This document shows, one piece after another, positions 9,164 through 19,325 of a stretch of DNA of 64,000 nucleotides (within the stretch, counting starts at the first letter, position 1; every line of letters begins with the position of its first letter). The DNA is from Serratia sp. AKBS12 (GTDB lineage: Bacteria > Pseudomonadota > Gammaproteobacteria > Enterobacterales > Enterobacteriaceae): assembly GCF_024793895.1 (NCBI RefSeq), contig NZ_JANUSB010000015.1, positions 62,001 to 126,000 of the forward strand, in the 5' to 3' direction. Under the pieces are notes generated by a model. It was not told where the DNA came from, ran no database searches, and worked only from the letters and a program-made list of their open reading frames with translations. The position numbers and the translations under genes are program-made.

Positions 9164-10246
9164 TTACTGGTCATAAAGTCGATGATTGTGGGTGCTTACT
9201 GCCGGCGTTACCCTGTGTGAACTCAGCCGTTTGACCGACTCGCGCACCGCCAACCGGCCGTGCAGCAACAGATTGCACGGCGGCGCGTCCGGCCGCAGCA
9301 TGCGCCGTTGCAGTAGTTGAATCGCCTCGCTGCCCAACTCGTCGCGCGGTACGTGCACCGAGGTTAACGGCACGTCATGAATTTCGGCCAGGTTAAAACC
9401 GTCGGTGCTCATCACGGATACATCCCCCGGCACGCTGAAACGCAATTTTTGCAAGGCGTTGACGGCACCAACCGCCATATAATCGCCGCCGGCCAGAATG
9501 GCGGTTGGTAACTGACTGCGGTCGCTGAGCCGCGAGATAAAGGTAGTGAGCGCCTGCTCCGCTTCTTCGCTGCCAAAGCCGGAGGTAGCGATCAGATGAC
9601 GTTGGTCGTCGAACGGCAGATGATGTCGTGCATAGGCTTGGCGGATGCCGGCCAGACGCAGCTCCATGGTATGACGACGCAGGCACTGCATATTGAGGAT
9701 CTGGCCATGGCCCTGCTGGAACAGATAATTGGCAGAGAATTCGCCGATCAGCTGATGATCGGGGGAAACGCTGTCGAGCCGCATGGTACGGTCGGTACAG
9801 TTGATCAATACGCAGGGCTTGTGCAGATCGGCGGCCAGCGAATGGATATGCTCATCGTCGATGCCGATAAGCAGCGCCGCCTGGGTATGGCCATCGCTCA
9901 TTTTTTCCAGAAACAGTGCGCCGTCACTGTGGTTTTCTTCCAGCCCGCAGTAGCGAATGCGCACTTCATGCTCAGTTAGCGCCGCGATAATTCCCTGAAT
10001 GACCTTGTAATAAAAAATGTCGGTGCGCACGTCGAACGCGCGCTGTGGTGCAAACACCATCACGTTGTTGAGCATCAGCCGCCCACTGGAAATGCCTTGC
10101 AGTATGCCGTTGCGTTGTGCGCAGGCCAGAACCTGCTCGCGCGCTGCCGCGCTGGTGTTGGCTTTTCCTGCCAGTACCCGTGACACCGTACTGATTGAAA
10201 GTCCGGTTTGACGGGCAATTTCCTGTACTTTCAATTTTCCGTTCAT
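9164..10246 (-). CDS. LacI-family transcriptional repressor of the adjacent sugar genes
   Basis: A 360-residue regulator with an N-terminal LacI helix-turn-helix (KVQEIARQTGLSISTVSRVL, residues about 5-25) and a periplasmic-binding-protein-like sugar sensor domain ending with AVRESVKRLSSH. I chose the ATG at 10246, which puts the HTH at the N terminus; an in-frame extension to 10363 would add 39 residues unlike the family. It is divergent from the MFS/GH31 pair across 343 bp, so it most likely represses them and responds to their sugar. The effector is unknown. Confidence 0.88.
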   Translation of the reverse strand: MNGKLKVQEIARQTGLSISTVSRVLAGKANTSAAAREQVLACAQRNGILQGISSGRLMLNNVMVFAPQRAFDVRTDIFYYKVIQGIIAALTEHEVRIRYCGLEENHSDGALFLEKMSDGHTQAALLIGIDDEHIHSLAADLHKPCVLINCTDRTMRLDSVSPDHQLIGEFSANYLFQQGHGQILNMQCLRRHTMELRLAGIRQAYARHHLPFDDQRHLIATSGFGSEEAEQALTTFISRLSDRSQLPTAILAGGDYMAVGAVNALQKLRFSVPGDVSVMSTDGFNLAEIHDVPLTSVHVPRDELGSEAIQLLQRRMLRPDAPPCNLLLHGRLAVRESVKRLSSHRVTPAVSTHNHRLYDQ

Positions 10247-10404
10247 TTTGTGATCTCGTTCAAATCTCGTTATGAAAAAGTTTTCACAGCGTTGGATTGC
10301 TGCTGTCAGTAGGTTAATTAAGTCCGGCGGCGTATTTTTTCCACTGTATGGGAATTTTTGCAAAAAACCACGTTTCTCTCTGCCTAGTCGCTCGCTAGTC
10401 TGTT

Positions 10405-10416
10405 TTGGTACACCAA
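10405..10416. promoter_or_regulatory. Candidate operator in the LacI-type repressor / MFS intergenic region
   Basis: A TTGGT-AC-ACCAA inverted repeat lies in the 343-bp divergent region. LacI-family repressors bind short palindromes in such positions. No other clear 5-bp-arm palindrome was noted nearby, but assignment is inference only. Confidence 0.3.
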
Positions 10417-10589
10417 TTTAACTGAGTTATCAGTCCAATTGGCAGGAAAAGTTAACAATAACACAGGCTTTATTCCCAGGATTGTTGTAGCAGCGCGGCG
10501 GGCGTCACAGCGACTGTTAATCCCTCCGAAAAACAAATGTACCCACTATAAGGCGCTTGTTTTCACGGCAATCGCCACGGAGCAGAGAG

Positions 10590-11897
10590 ATGAGTGTTGA
10601 AATTAACCACAACGTCGCGCATAGCGCACGACGCAAATTCAAAGCATTGCGCTGGTGGATGCTGGCGCTGTTCCTGCTGGGCGTTACGGTAAACTACATT
10701 ACCCGTAATTCGCTTGGCATTTTGGCACCAGAGCTGAAAACCAGTCTGAACATGACCACCGAGCAGTATTCCTGGGTGGTGGCGTCGTTCCAATTGGCCT
10801 ATACGGTGTTCCAGCCGATCTGCGGCTGGCTGATTGACGTGATTGGGCTGAAGATGGGCTTCCTGATTTGCGCCAGCGTCTGGGCGGTGGTGTGCATGTT
10901 GCACGCTGGCGCTGGCAGTTGGTTGCAACTGGCAATCCTGCGCTTCTTCATGGGCAGCGCCGAAGCCGCCGCTACCCCGGCCAATGCCAAGGCGATTTCC
11001 GAATGGTTCCCAAAAAAGGAACGTCCGATTGCCGCCGGTTGGGCTGGGGTCGGCTTTTCCATTGGCGCCATGCTGGCACCGCCAATCATCGTTATTGCCC
11101 ACGTTTCGTTTGGCTGGCAGGGGGCATTCCTGTTTTCCGGCATCCTGGCGATGGCCTGGGTGGTGCTGTGGTGGCTGTTCTATCATGAGCCGCAGCGGCA
11201 CCCGAACCTGAGCCAGCAGGAACTGGCGCTGATCCGCGAAGACAATGAGCCGGAGCTGCCCAAGCTGCCATTCTTTAAATCCCTCGCCATCCTGTGCAAA
11301 AACAAGAAGTTTTACGGCATTGCCATTCCAGCGTTTCTGGCTGAACCGGCCTGGGCGGTATTCAGCTTCTGGGTTCCGCTGTATCTGGCGACCGAACGAG
11401 GCATGGATCTCAAGCAGATCGCGATGTTCGCCTGGCTGCCGTTCCTGGCGGCAGACATCGGCAGCGTGGCCAGCGGTTATCTCACCACCCTGTATCGTAA
11501 ATGGTTTGGCTGCACGCGCGTTAACTCGGTAGTGGCCAGTTCGGTTACCGGAGCCTTCATGATGTTGTCGCTGGCGTTTGTGGCGATCACCAAAGATCCC
11601 TATCTGGCGATCCTGCTGATTTCGATCGGCGGTTTCGGCCATCAGGTGATCTCCTGCATGTTGAGCGCGCTGGTAGTGGAATCGTTCGACAAAAACCAGA
11701 TGGCGACGGTCAACGGCATGCGCGGTTCCAGCGCCTGGATCGCCAGCTTCCTGTTCACGCTGTTGATTGGTGCGGTGTCCGACACCGTAGGCTTTAGCCC
11801 GCTGTTTGTGGCGATGGGCTTTTTTGATCTGATCGGCGCGGTGTTCCTGGTGGCGTTGATCGCCGAACGCGGTAAGAAAAAAACTCTTAATCAGTAA
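10590..11897 (+). CDS. MFS permease, anion:cation symporter type (sugar or sugar-acid uptake)
   Basis: A 435-residue, 12-helix major facilitator transporter. The N-terminal part NYITRNSLGILAPELK and the SEWFPKKERPIAAG loop after helix 4 are typical of the ACS/hexuronate-type branch. The start at ATG 10590 is chosen because GGAGCAGAGAG precedes it; an in-frame ORF begins 33 bases earlier without support. It lies 5 bp upstream of the GH31 glycosidase, so uptake and intracellular hydrolysis are probably coupled. The substrate is more likely an oligosaccharide or glycoside than a hexuronate given that partner, which is inference. Confidence 0.85.
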   Translation: MSVEINHNVAHSARRKFKALRWWMLALFLLGVTVNYITRNSLGILAPELKTSLNMTTEQYSWVVASFQLAYTVFQPICGWLIDVIGLKMGFLICASVWAVVCMLHAGAGSWLQLAILRFFMGSAEAAATPANAKAISEWFPKKERPIAAGWAGVGFSIGAMLAPPIIVIAHVSFGWQGAFLFSGILAMAWVVLWWLFYHEPQRHPNLSQQELALIREDNEPELPKLPFFKSLAILCKNKKFYGIAIPAFLAEPAWAVFSFWVPLYLATERGMDLKQIAMFAWLPFLAADIGSVASGYLTTLYRKWFGCTRVNSVVASSVTGAFMMLSLAFVAITKDPYLAILLISIGGFGHQVISCMLSALVVESFDKNQMATVNGMRGSSAWIASFLFTLLIGAVSDTVGFSPLFVAMGFFDLIGAVFLVALIAERGKKKTLNQ

Positions 11898-11902
11898 TAC
11901 GG

Positions 11903-14272
11903 ATGCTTATGAAAACGTTAAAAAACTGGGTACTGGCAGGACAATACGCTGACCGCATCGAACTGCGGGTGGATGAACGTCATCTGTTTTGCCTGTACGT
12001 ACTGGAGAATGGCCTGTTCCGGGTATTGGTGAAACGTAACGGTGAACTGGCGCTCGACCGTACCTGGAGCATCGCGCCGGAAAACGACGTGCCGTGGCAG
12101 GGGCGCGATCGGCAGAGCGTGGAAGGCTTTAGCCTGCCGGGTTATCAATTGCAGCAGCAGGACGATCGGCTGACGCTGTCGACCGGTTCGCTGCGCGTGA
12201 CCGTGCATCAACCGCTGTGGCTGGAATGGGAGTATTGCGATGCCGCAGGGCAATGGCAGCCGTTGGCGGCGGATCGCCCAACCAGCGCCTATATGCTCAA
12301 TCCACAGGGTGACGGCGTGGCGCACTATCAGCGGCGTTTGACCGGCGACCGTTATTATGGACTGGGTGAAAAGGCCGGCGATCTGGAACGCAGCGGCCGC
12401 CGTTTCGAAATGCGCAATCTCGATGCCATGGGCTATAACGCCGCCAGTACCGATCCGCTGTATAAGCACATTCCGTTTACCATTACCCGGCGGCAAGAGG
12501 TCAGCTTTGGCCTGTTTTACGACAATCTGAGCAGTTGCTGGCTGGATCTGGGCAATGAGATCGATAACTATCACCTGGCCTACCGCCGCTATCAGGCCGA
12601 AGCGGGGGATCTGGATTATTACCTGTTCCTCGGGCCGCAGGTGTTGGACGTCACCAAGGCATTTGTGCGGCTGACCGGCAAGACGCTGTTCGGGCCCAAA
12701 TGGAGCCTGGGTTACAGCGGCTCGACCATGCATTACACCGATGCGCCGGATGCGCAAGTGCAACTGCAACAGTTTATTCAGCTGTGCCAACAGCATGATA
12801 TTGCATGCGATTCGTTCCAGCTCTCCTCCGGCTATACCTCGATTGGCAATAAACGTTATGTTTTTAACTGGAACTACGACAAGGTGCCGCAGCCGCAACA
12901 GCTGAGCCAGGCGTTTCACCACGCCGGTCTGAAGCTGGCGGCCAATATCAAGCCGTGTCTGTTGCAGGACCATCCGCAGTATGCGGCGGTGGCGGAGCAG
13001 GGGCTGTTCATTCGCGACTCGCAAAGCGATGCGCCGGAGCGTTCGAGTTTTTGGGACGACGAAGGATCGCACCTTGATTTCACCAACCCGGCGACGGTGC
13101 GCTGGTGGCAGCAGGGCGTGACGCAGCAACTGCTGGAAATGGGCATTGACTCGACCTGGAACGACAACAACGAGTATGAAGTATGGGATGGCGAGGCGCG
13201 CTGCCATGGCTTTGGCCGGCCGATTGCCATCAAGCATATCCGGCCGGTGATGCCGTTGCTGATGATGCGCGCGTCAATGGAAGCCCAGCAGCAGTTTGCG
13301 CCAGGGATGCGGCCGTATCTGATTTCCCGCTCCGGTTGTGCCGGTATGCAGCGCTACGTGCAGACCTGGAGCGGCGACAATCGCACCAACTGGCAGACTC
13401 TGCGTTATAACACCCGGATGGGGCTGGGCATGAGCCTGTCGGGTTTGTACAACGTCGGTCATGACGTCGGCGGCTTCTCCGGCGACAAGCCGGACGCCGA
13501 GCTGTTTGTGCGTTGGGTACAAAACGGCGTAATGCATCCGCGCTTTACCATTCATTCGTGGAATGATGACGCCACGGTAAACGAACCGTGGATGTACCCG
13601 GCGGTGACACCGATGATCCGCGACGCCATTAACCTGCGTTACCGCCTGATGCCTTATTTTTACACCCTGCTATGGCAGGCCAGCGTCGATGATGAACCGA
13701 TGCTGCGGCCGACGTTTCTCGATCATGAACACGATGCGCATACCTGGCGCGAAACCGACGACTTCCTGATCGGCCGGGATCTGCTGGTGGCCAGCGTGGT
13801 AGAGCCGGGGCAGCGGCAACGCACGGTGTATCTGCCAGACAACGGCGAAGGCTGGTACTGCTACTACAGCGGCCAATGGTACGGCGGCGGGCAGAGTATC
13901 GTGCTGGAAGCGCCGCTGGAGCGCCTGCCGTTGCTGGCGCGCGCCGGGAGCGCCATTCCGCTGTCGCAGCGTCTGGCGCACGTGGACGTGGCGGCCGACG
14001 ATCGGCGTGAACTGAAGCTGTTCCCGCTGATGCGTGGCGAATGTTCGGGTCTGCTGTTTGAAGACGACGGTGTGAGCGATGCATGGCAGCAGGGTAACGC
14101 GCTGTGGCTGCGTTGGCAGATGCACTGCACTACTAGCCGTATCGATCTTGCCATCAGCACCGAGGGGCGTTTCCGGCCGGCATGGCAGCAACTGGCGGTG
14201 ACGTTGCCGGCAGGCGAACAGCGCCAACTGTGGATCAACGGCGAGCCGGCAGCGGTATTCAAGCTGAGGTGA
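11903..14272 (+). CDS. GH31-family glycosidase (alpha-glucosidase-like)
   Basis: A 789-residue glycoside hydrolase of family 31. It has an N-terminal beta-sandwich (about 1-250), a (beta/alpha)8 catalytic domain and a C-terminal beta domain. The nucleophile motif reads WNDNNE with Asp421, where most members have W-x-D-M-N-E, and the acid/base Asp492 lies in WSGDN. Other family blocks are PYLISRSGCAGMQRYVQ and GHDVGGFSGDKPDAELF. No signal peptide, so it acts in the cytosol on a sugar brought in by the MFS protein. ATGs at 11903 and 11909 are both possible. Exact specificity (alpha-glucoside, xyloside, galactoside) cannot be read from the sequence. Confidence 0.88.
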   Translation: MLMKTLKNWVLAGQYADRIELRVDERHLFCLYVLENGLFRVLVKRNGELALDRTWSIAPENDVPWQGRDRQSVEGFSLPGYQLQQQDDRLTLSTGSLRVTVHQPLWLEWEYCDAAGQWQPLAADRPTSAYMLNPQGDGVAHYQRRLTGDRYYGLGEKAGDLERSGRRFEMRNLDAMGYNAASTDPLYKHIPFTITRRQEVSFGLFYDNLSSCWLDLGNEIDNYHLAYRRYQAEAGDLDYYLFLGPQVLDVTKAFVRLTGKTLFGPKWSLGYSGSTMHYTDAPDAQVQLQQFIQLCQQHDIACDSFQLSSGYTSIGNKRYVFNWNYDKVPQPQQLSQAFHHAGLKLAANIKPCLLQDHPQYAAVAEQGLFIRDSQSDAPERSSFWDDEGSHLDFTNPATVRWWQQGVTQQLLEMGIDSTWNDNNEYEVWDGEARCHGFGRPIAIKHIRPVMPLLMMRASMEAQQQFAPGMRPYLISRSGCAGMQRYVQTWSGDNRTNWQTLRYNTRMGLGMSLSGLYNVGHDVGGFSGDKPDAELFVRWVQNGVMHPRFTIHSWNDDATVNEPWMYPAVTPMIRDAINLRYRLMPYFYTLLWQASVDDEPMLRPTFLDHEHDAHTWRETDDFLIGRDLLVASVVEPGQRQRTVYLPDNGEGWYCYYSGQWYGGGQSIVLEAPLERLPLLARAGSAIPLSQRLAHVDVAADDRRELKLFPLMRGECSGLLFEDDGVSDAWQQGNALWLRWQMHCTTSRIDLAISTEGRFRPAWQQLAVTLPAGEQRQLWINGEPAAVFKLR

Positions 14273-14303
14273 GGGCAGAGGGCGCGCCAGGCGCCCAAAC
14301 AGA

Positions 14304-15680
14304 CTAGTCGGCCGCGCGTTTTTTGCGCGGCTTTTTCGCTTTGGTGACGGTTTTCACTTCGCTTTCGATCCAGCCGTCCTGCAAACGGGTTTTCAGCATT
14401 TCGCCGACCTGCGTCTGTTGGGTGGTTTTCAGCACCTCGCCGCGCGGGGTTTGCGTCACGCTGTAGCCGCGTGCCAGCGTCGCCAGTGGGCTGACCGCTT
14501 CCAGCTGGCTGCAGGCGACGCCAAAACGCTGACGATAGGCATTGAGCTGGCGTTCCAGCGCCTGCTGCAGGCGGTATTCCTGCTGCTGCACCCGCTGCTG
14601 ATAACGATGGATGCGGCCCAGCGGCTGCGTTTGCGCCAGCCGTTGCTGGGCGCGTTCGCTGCGGCGCGACGAGAGTCGCAGCTGATGTTGCATGCCATCT
14701 TCCAACCGGCGTTGCAGTTTCAGCAGCAGCGTTTGCTGCCGCGCCAGGCGCAGATGCGGATGCTGCTGCTGCAAACGGTGGTTGATACGGCTAAACTGCT
14801 GCTGACGCTGTGCCAGATAGTAATCCATCGCCATTTCCAGCCGCTGCTGCTGTGATTGCAACTGACGCAACAGCTCCAGCTGATTGCGGCTGACCAGCTC
14901 CGCCGCTGCTGAGGGAGTCGGGGCGCGCAGGTCGGCAACAAAATCGGCGATGGTGACGTCGGTTTCATGGCCGACGGCGCTGACAATCGGAATGCGGCTG
15001 GCGAAAATTGCCCGCGCCACCCGTTCATCGTTAAAGCTCCACAGATCTTCCAGTGAACCGCCGCCACGGCCGACGATCAACACGTCACATTCGTCGCGGC
15101 GGTTGGCGGTTTCTATCGCACGCACGATGTTCAACGGCGCTTCCGCTCCCTGTACCGGGGTCGGGTAGATGACAATCGGCAAAGACGGATCGCGCCGCTG
15201 TAATACCTGCAGAATATCGTGCAGTGCGGCGCCGCTGGAGGAGGTGATCACCCCGACGCGGCGTGCCGGGCTTGGCAACGGCTGTTTGAACTGCTGATCG
15301 AACAGCCCTTCGGCAGACAAACGCTGTTTAAGCTGATCGAACTGCTGTTGCAGCAGACCATCACCGGCCGGCTGCATGCTTTCGGCTATCAGCTGGTAAT
15401 CGCCGCGCGGTTCATACAGCGTGATGCTGGCGCGAACCAATACCTGCTGGCCGTTCTGTGGGCGAAAGGTGGTGCGGCGATTGGCGTTACGGAACATCGC
15501 GCAGCGAACCTGAGCGCGATCGTCCTTCAAGGTAAAATACCAGTGGCCGGAAGCCGGTTGGGAGAGGTTCGAGATCTCGGCCGAGAGCCAAATATGCCCC
15601 ATTTCCATTTCCAGCAGTTGTCGAACCGTCTGGTTCAGGCGGCTTACGGTAAAAATGGACGGAGAGGTAGGTAGTGACAT
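14304..15680 (-). CDS. xseA: Exodeoxyribonuclease VII large subunit
   Basis: XseA with XseB forms exonuclease VII, which degrades single-stranded DNA in both directions. The 458-residue protein has an N-terminal OB fold (residues about 1-105, with [20 protein letters not shown]), the catalytic domain ([44 protein letters not shown]) and a long Gln/Arg-rich coiled coil (about 280-400). It starts [17 protein letters not shown] at 15680; the in-frame extension to 15710 is not conserved. Divergent from guaB as in E. coli. Confidence 0.95.
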   Translation of the reverse strand: MSLPTSPSIFTVSRLNQTVRQLLEMEMGHIWLSAEISNLSQPASGHWYFTLKDDRAQVRCAMFRNANRRTTFRPQNGQQVLVRASITLYEPRGDYQLIAESMQPAGDGLLQQQFDQLKQRLSAEGLFDQQFKQPLPSPARRVGVITSSSGAALHDILQVLQRRDPSLPIVIYPTPVQGAEAPLNIVRAIETANRRDECDVLIVGRGGGSLEDLWSFNDERVARAIFASRIPIVSAVGHETDVTIADFVADLRAPTPSAAAELVSRNQLELLRQLQSQQQRLEMAMDYYLAQRQQQFSRINHRLQQQHPHLRLARQQTLLLKLQRRLEDGMQHQLRLSSRRSERAQQRLAQTQPLGRIHRYQQRVQQQEYRLQQALERQLNAYRQRFGVACSQLEAVSPLATLARGYSVTQTPRGEVLKTTQQTQVGEMLKTRLQDGWIESEVKTVTKAKKPRKKRAAD

Positions 15681-15769
15681 GTGACCCAGATCAAATTCCA
15701 AAACAACCACTTAATTGGTCGATACTACATGCCTCAAACAGGTAATCAAGAGTTTTTGTAAGAAAGTGC

Positions 15770-15798
15770 TGGAGGCAACCGATTACGCTCTGTATAAT
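15770..15798 (+). promoter_or_regulatory. guaB promoter
   Basis: A perfect TATAAT -10 (15793-15798) is followed by a GC-rich discriminator (GCCGCGG), the signature of a growth-rate and stringently controlled promoter. The surrounding block AACCGATTACGCTCTG is shared, as I recall it, with the E. coli guaB promoter. The -35 (TGGAGG, 15770-15775) is weak. No clear PurR box was found. Confidence 0.75.
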
Positions 15799-15849
15799 GC
15801 CGCGGCAATATTTTATCTTTTCCGCATCCACCCTGGTGAGATATTGCCC

Positions 15850-17313
15850 ATGCTACGTATCGCTAAAGAAGCTCTGACGTTTGACGACGTTCTCCTGGTT
15901 CCAGCCCACTCCACGGTTCTGCCTAACACTGCAGAATTAGGCACTCAGCTGACCAAAACTATCCGCCTGAATATCCCTATGCTGTCCGCAGCGATGGATA
16001 CCGTCACCGAATCCGGCCTGGCCATCGCGCTGGCGCAGGAAGGCGGCCTCGGCTTCATTCACAAAAACATGTCCATTGAGCGTCAGGCTGAAGAAGTCAG
16101 CCGCGTGAAGAAACATGAAAGCGGCGTAGTCACCGACCCGCAGACCGTTACCCCATCCACCACGCTGCAAGAAGTCAAAGAGCTGACTGCTCGTAACGGC
16201 TTTGCCGGCTATCCGGTAGTCACTGAAGACAACGAACTGGTCGGCATCATTACCGGCCGCGACGTTCGCTTCGTGACCGACCTCAACCAGCCGGTCACCG
16301 CCGTGATGACGCCGAAAGACCGTCTGGTAACGGTCAAGGAAGGCGAAGCGCGTGAAGTCGTGCTGCAAAAAATGCACGAAAAACGCGTTGAGAAAGCGCT
16401 GGTGGTGGATGACAGTTTCCATCTGCTCGGCATGATCACCGTCAAGGATTTCCAAAAGGCAGAGCGCAAGCCCAACGCCTGTAAAGACGAACACGGCCGT
16501 CTGCGCGTAGGCGCTGCGGTCGGCGCCGGTGCCGGCAATGAAGCGCGTATCGATGCGCTGGTGGCCGCAGGCGTTGATGTGTTGCTGATCGACTCCTCCC
16601 ATGGCCATTCCGAAGGCGTGTTACAGCGTATTCGTGAAACCCGCGCCAAATACCCGGATCTGCAAATCGTCGGCGGCAACGTGGCGACCGCAGCCGGCGC
16701 CAAAGCGCTGGTGGAAGCCGGCGTCAGCGCGGTGAAAGTGGGTATTGGCCCTGGCTCAATCTGTACTACCCGTATCGTCACCGGCGTGGGCGTACCGCAG
16801 ATCACCGCAATTTCTGACGCGGTAGAAGCGCTGGAAGGCACCGGTATCCCGGTTATCGCCGATGGCGGTATCCGTTTCTCTGGCGATATCGCCAAGGCCA
16901 TCGCCGCGGGTGCTTCCTGCGTCATGGTGGGTTCGATGCTGGCCGGTACCGAAGAATCGCCGGGCGAAATCGAACTGTATCAGGGGCGTTCGTTCAAGTC
17001 CTATCGCGGCATGGGCTCGCTGGGTGCGATGTCCAAAGGCTCTTCGGATCGTTACTTCCAGACCGACAACGCGGCGGACAAACTGGTGCCGGAAGGCATC
17101 GAAGGCCGCGTGGCCTACAAGGGCATGCTGAAAGCCATCGTACACCAGCAAATGGGCGGCCTGCGCTCCTGCATGGGGTTGACCGGCTGCGCCACCATCG
17201 ACGAACTGCGTACCAAAGCGGAGTTCGTGCGCATCAGCGGTGCCGGTATTCAGGAAAGCCATGTGCATGACGTGACCATTACCAAAGAGTCACCAAACTA
17301 CCGTATGGGTTGA
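15850..17313 (+). CDS. guaB: Inosine-5'-monophosphate dehydrogenase
   Basis: GuaB oxidises IMP to XMP with NAD+, the committed step of GMP synthesis. The 487-residue protein starts [20 protein letters not shown] at ATG 15850; the ORF is open 135 bp further upstream but that includes the promoter. The TIM-barrel catalytic domain is interrupted by a CBS pair (about 93-200). Catalytic Cys305 sits in [15 protein letters not shown] and the mobile flap is RYFQ-rich near residue 400. Followed 100 bp later by guaA; a GGCCCGGC hairpin without T-tract lies between them. Confidence 0.97.
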   Translation: MLRIAKEALTFDDVLLVPAHSTVLPNTAELGTQLTKTIRLNIPMLSAAMDTVTESGLAIALAQEGGLGFIHKNMSIERQAEEVSRVKKHESGVVTDPQTVTPSTTLQEVKELTARNGFAGYPVVTEDNELVGIITGRDVRFVTDLNQPVTAVMTPKDRLVTVKEGEAREVVLQKMHEKRVEKALVVDDSFHLLGMITVKDFQKAERKPNACKDEHGRLRVGAAVGAGAGNEARIDALVAAGVDVLLIDSSHGHSEGVLQRIRETRAKYPDLQIVGGNVATAAGAKALVEAGVSAVKVGIGPGSICTTRIVTGVGVPQITAISDAVEALEGTGIPVIADGGIRFSGDIAKAIAAGASCVMVGSMLAGTEESPGEIELYQGRSFKSYRGMGSLGAMSKGSSDRYFQTDNAADKLVPEGIEGRVAYKGMLKAIVHQQMGGLRSCMGLTGCATIDELRTKAEFVRISGAGIQESHVHDVTITKESPNYRMG

Positions 17314-17413
17314 TTTCAGAGGCTGGCCCGGCATCACGCCGGGCCTCGCCGACGGGGATCGCCCTGACGATTTAGATTTTCTCCTTTTTCTCTGTTGCTG
17401 GAATTCGCCTCAC

Positions 17414-18991
17414 ATGACACAAAATATCCATAAGCATCGCATTCTTATTCTGGACTTCGGTTCGCAGTACACCCAATTGGTGGCTCGCCGCGTACGTGAA
17501 ATCGGCGTTTACTGTGAGCTGTGGGCCTGGGACGTGACGGAAGAGCAGATCCGCGAATTCAATCCAAGCGGCATCATTCTGTCCGGTGGCCCGGAAAGCA
17601 CCACCGAGCTCAACAGCCCGCGCGCACCAGAATACGTGTTCACCGCCGGTGTACCGGTGCTGGGCGTGTGCTACGGCATGCAAACCATGGCGATGCAGCT
17701 GGGCGGCCACGTGCAAGGCTCCAGCGAGCGCGAGTTCGGTTATGCGCAGGTGGAAGTGACCACCCAGAGCGCCCTGATCCGTGATATCGAAGATGCCGTT
17801 AGCGCCAGCGGCAAGCCGCTGCTGGACGTATGGATGAGCCACGGCGACAAAGTGACTGCCATTCCGGCCGATTTTGTTACCGTTGCCAGCACCGACACCT
17901 GTCCGTTCGCCATTATGGCCAACGAAGAAAAACGTTTCTACGGCGTGCAGTTCCACCCGGAAGTGACGCACACCCGTCAGGGCCAGCGCATGCTGGAGCG
18001 CTTCGTGCTGGACATCTGTGGTTGTGAAGCGTTGTGGACGCCGGCCACCATCATCGAAGACGCGGTAGAGCGCATCCGTGAGCAGGTAGGCGAAGATCAT
18101 GTGATCCTCGGCCTGTCCGGCGGCGTAGACTCCTCGGTGACCGCGATGCTGCTGCACCGCGCCATCGGCAAGCGCCTGACCTGCGTGTTCGTTGATAACG
18201 GCCTGCTGCGCCTGAACGAAGCCGATCAGGTACTGGAAATGTTCGGCGATCATTTTGGTCTGAACATCGTGCATGTTCCTGCCGAAGAGCGCTTCCTGAG
18301 CGCGCTGGCCGGCGTGGATGAGCCGGAAGCCAAGCGCAAGATCATTGGCCGGGTATTCGTCGAAGTGTTCGACGAAGAAGCCTGCAAGCAGAGCGAAGTC
18401 AAATGGCTGGCGCAAGGCACCATTTACCCGGATGTGATCGAATCCGCCGCCTCAGCCACCGGCAAGGCGCACGTGATCAAATCGCACCACAACGTGGGTG
18501 GCCTGCCGAAAGAGATGAAGCTGGGCCTGGTCGAGCCGCTGAAAGAGCTGTTCAAGGACGAAGTGCGCAAGATCGGCCTGGAACTGGGCCTGCCGTACGA
18601 CATGCTGTATCGTCACCCATTCCCGGGGCCGGGTCTGGGCGTGCGCGTGCTGGGCGAAGTGAAGAAAGAGTACTGCGACCTGCTGCGCCGTGCCGACGCG
18701 ATCTTCATCGAAGAGCTGCACAAAGCCGATCTGTACAACAAGGTCAGCCAGGCGTTCACCGTGTTCCTGCCGGTGCGTTCCGTTGGCGTGATGGGCGACG
18801 GCCGCAAATATGACTGGGTGGTGTCGCTGCGTGCGGTAGAAACCATCGACTTTATGACCGCGCATTGGGCACACCTGCCGTACGAGTTCCTCGGCCGCGT
18901 TTCCAACCGCATCATCAACGAAGTCGACGGCATTTCTCGCGTGGTGTACGACATCAGCGGCAAACCACCGGCGACCATCGAGTGGGAGTAG
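17414..18991 (+). CDS. guaA: GMP synthase (glutamine-hydrolysing)
   Basis: GuaA aminates XMP to GMP. The 525-residue protein has an N-terminal class I glutamine amidotransferase domain with nucleophile Cys86 in [11 protein letters not shown] and the His in [11 protein letters not shown]. The ATP-pyrophosphatase domain follows, with the P-loop SGGVDSS near residue 235, and then the dimerisation domain ending KPPATIEWE. Length and sequence match E. coli. The 3' end of guaA is a known integration site for genomic islands in enterobacteria, and here the conserved gene order stops right after it. Confidence 0.97.
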   Translation: MTQNIHKHRILILDFGSQYTQLVARRVREIGVYCELWAWDVTEEQIREFNPSGIILSGGPESTTELNSPRAPEYVFTAGVPVLGVCYGMQTMAMQLGGHVQGSSEREFGYAQVEVTTQSALIRDIEDAVSASGKPLLDVWMSHGDKVTAIPADFVTVASTDTCPFAIMANEEKRFYGVQFHPEVTHTRQGQRMLERFVLDICGCEALWTPATIIEDAVERIREQVGEDHVILGLSGGVDSSVTAMLLHRAIGKRLTCVFVDNGLLRLNEADQVLEMFGDHFGLNIVHVPAEERFLSALAGVDEPEAKRKIIGRVFVEVFDEEACKQSEVKWLAQGTIYPDVIESAASATGKAHVIKSHHNVGGLPKEMKLGLVEPLKELFKDEVRKIGLELGLPYDMLYRHPFPGPGLGVRVLGEVKKEYCDLLRRADAIFIEELHKADLYNKVSQAFTVFLPVRSVGVMGDGRKYDWVVSLRAVETIDFMTAHWAHLPYEFLGRVSNRIINEVDGISRVVYDISGKPPATIEWE

Positions 18992-19027
18992 GGTTTCTCC
19001 CAATCTTTTGTTCTGATTAAATAAAAT

Positions 19028-19068
19028 AATGCCATTAATGATGTGATTACGTTATTAATGGCATTTTT
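19028..19068 (+). terminator. Rho-independent terminator after guaA
   Basis: Perfect 12-bp arms AATGCCATTAAT and ATTAATGGCATT around a 14-base loop, followed by T residues, 36 bp after guaA. AT-rich stem but unambiguous pairing. Confidence 0.8.
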
Positions 19069-19325
19069 CATGGTGCATGAAGATTTTTGCCTAGCCTAAG
19101 TAATCCAATACCATAATTTGAAGCCCTTTCAACAGTATGTCCGTGGGTACGTTGAACCGGGAGGCCCTGAAGATTTCGCCTCAGGCGCGCCAGAAGGCGC
19201 TATGCCAACTCGATAATGGCATGGGTTTAGACTGATGCCGTGGAAACCGCTGCTCGAGCAGCGGCTGGGACAGCGGCTTTCCGCGTCGGTGCACGGCGGG
19301 TGGACGATTGGGAGACGGTGAAGGA
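19069..19325. other. Non-coding junction with short coding-like fragments downstream of guaA
   Basis: About 260 bp between the guaA terminator and the LysR gene. It contains two short frames that look like protein debris: one at about 19138-19236 (reading LNREALKISPQARQKALCQ) and one from about 19228 (reading PWKPLLEQRLGQRLSASV). Neither belongs to a full gene and I do not recognise a family. It may be a scar of past insertion. No tRNA, IS end or direct repeat of the guaA 3' end was found here. Confidence 0.35.

Noticed and set aside
11918-13237. 439-codon minus-strand frame inside the GH31 gene
   Set aside because: Antisense to a conserved enzyme with visible catalytic motifs; the antisense product is unstructured and Arg/Gln/His-rich.
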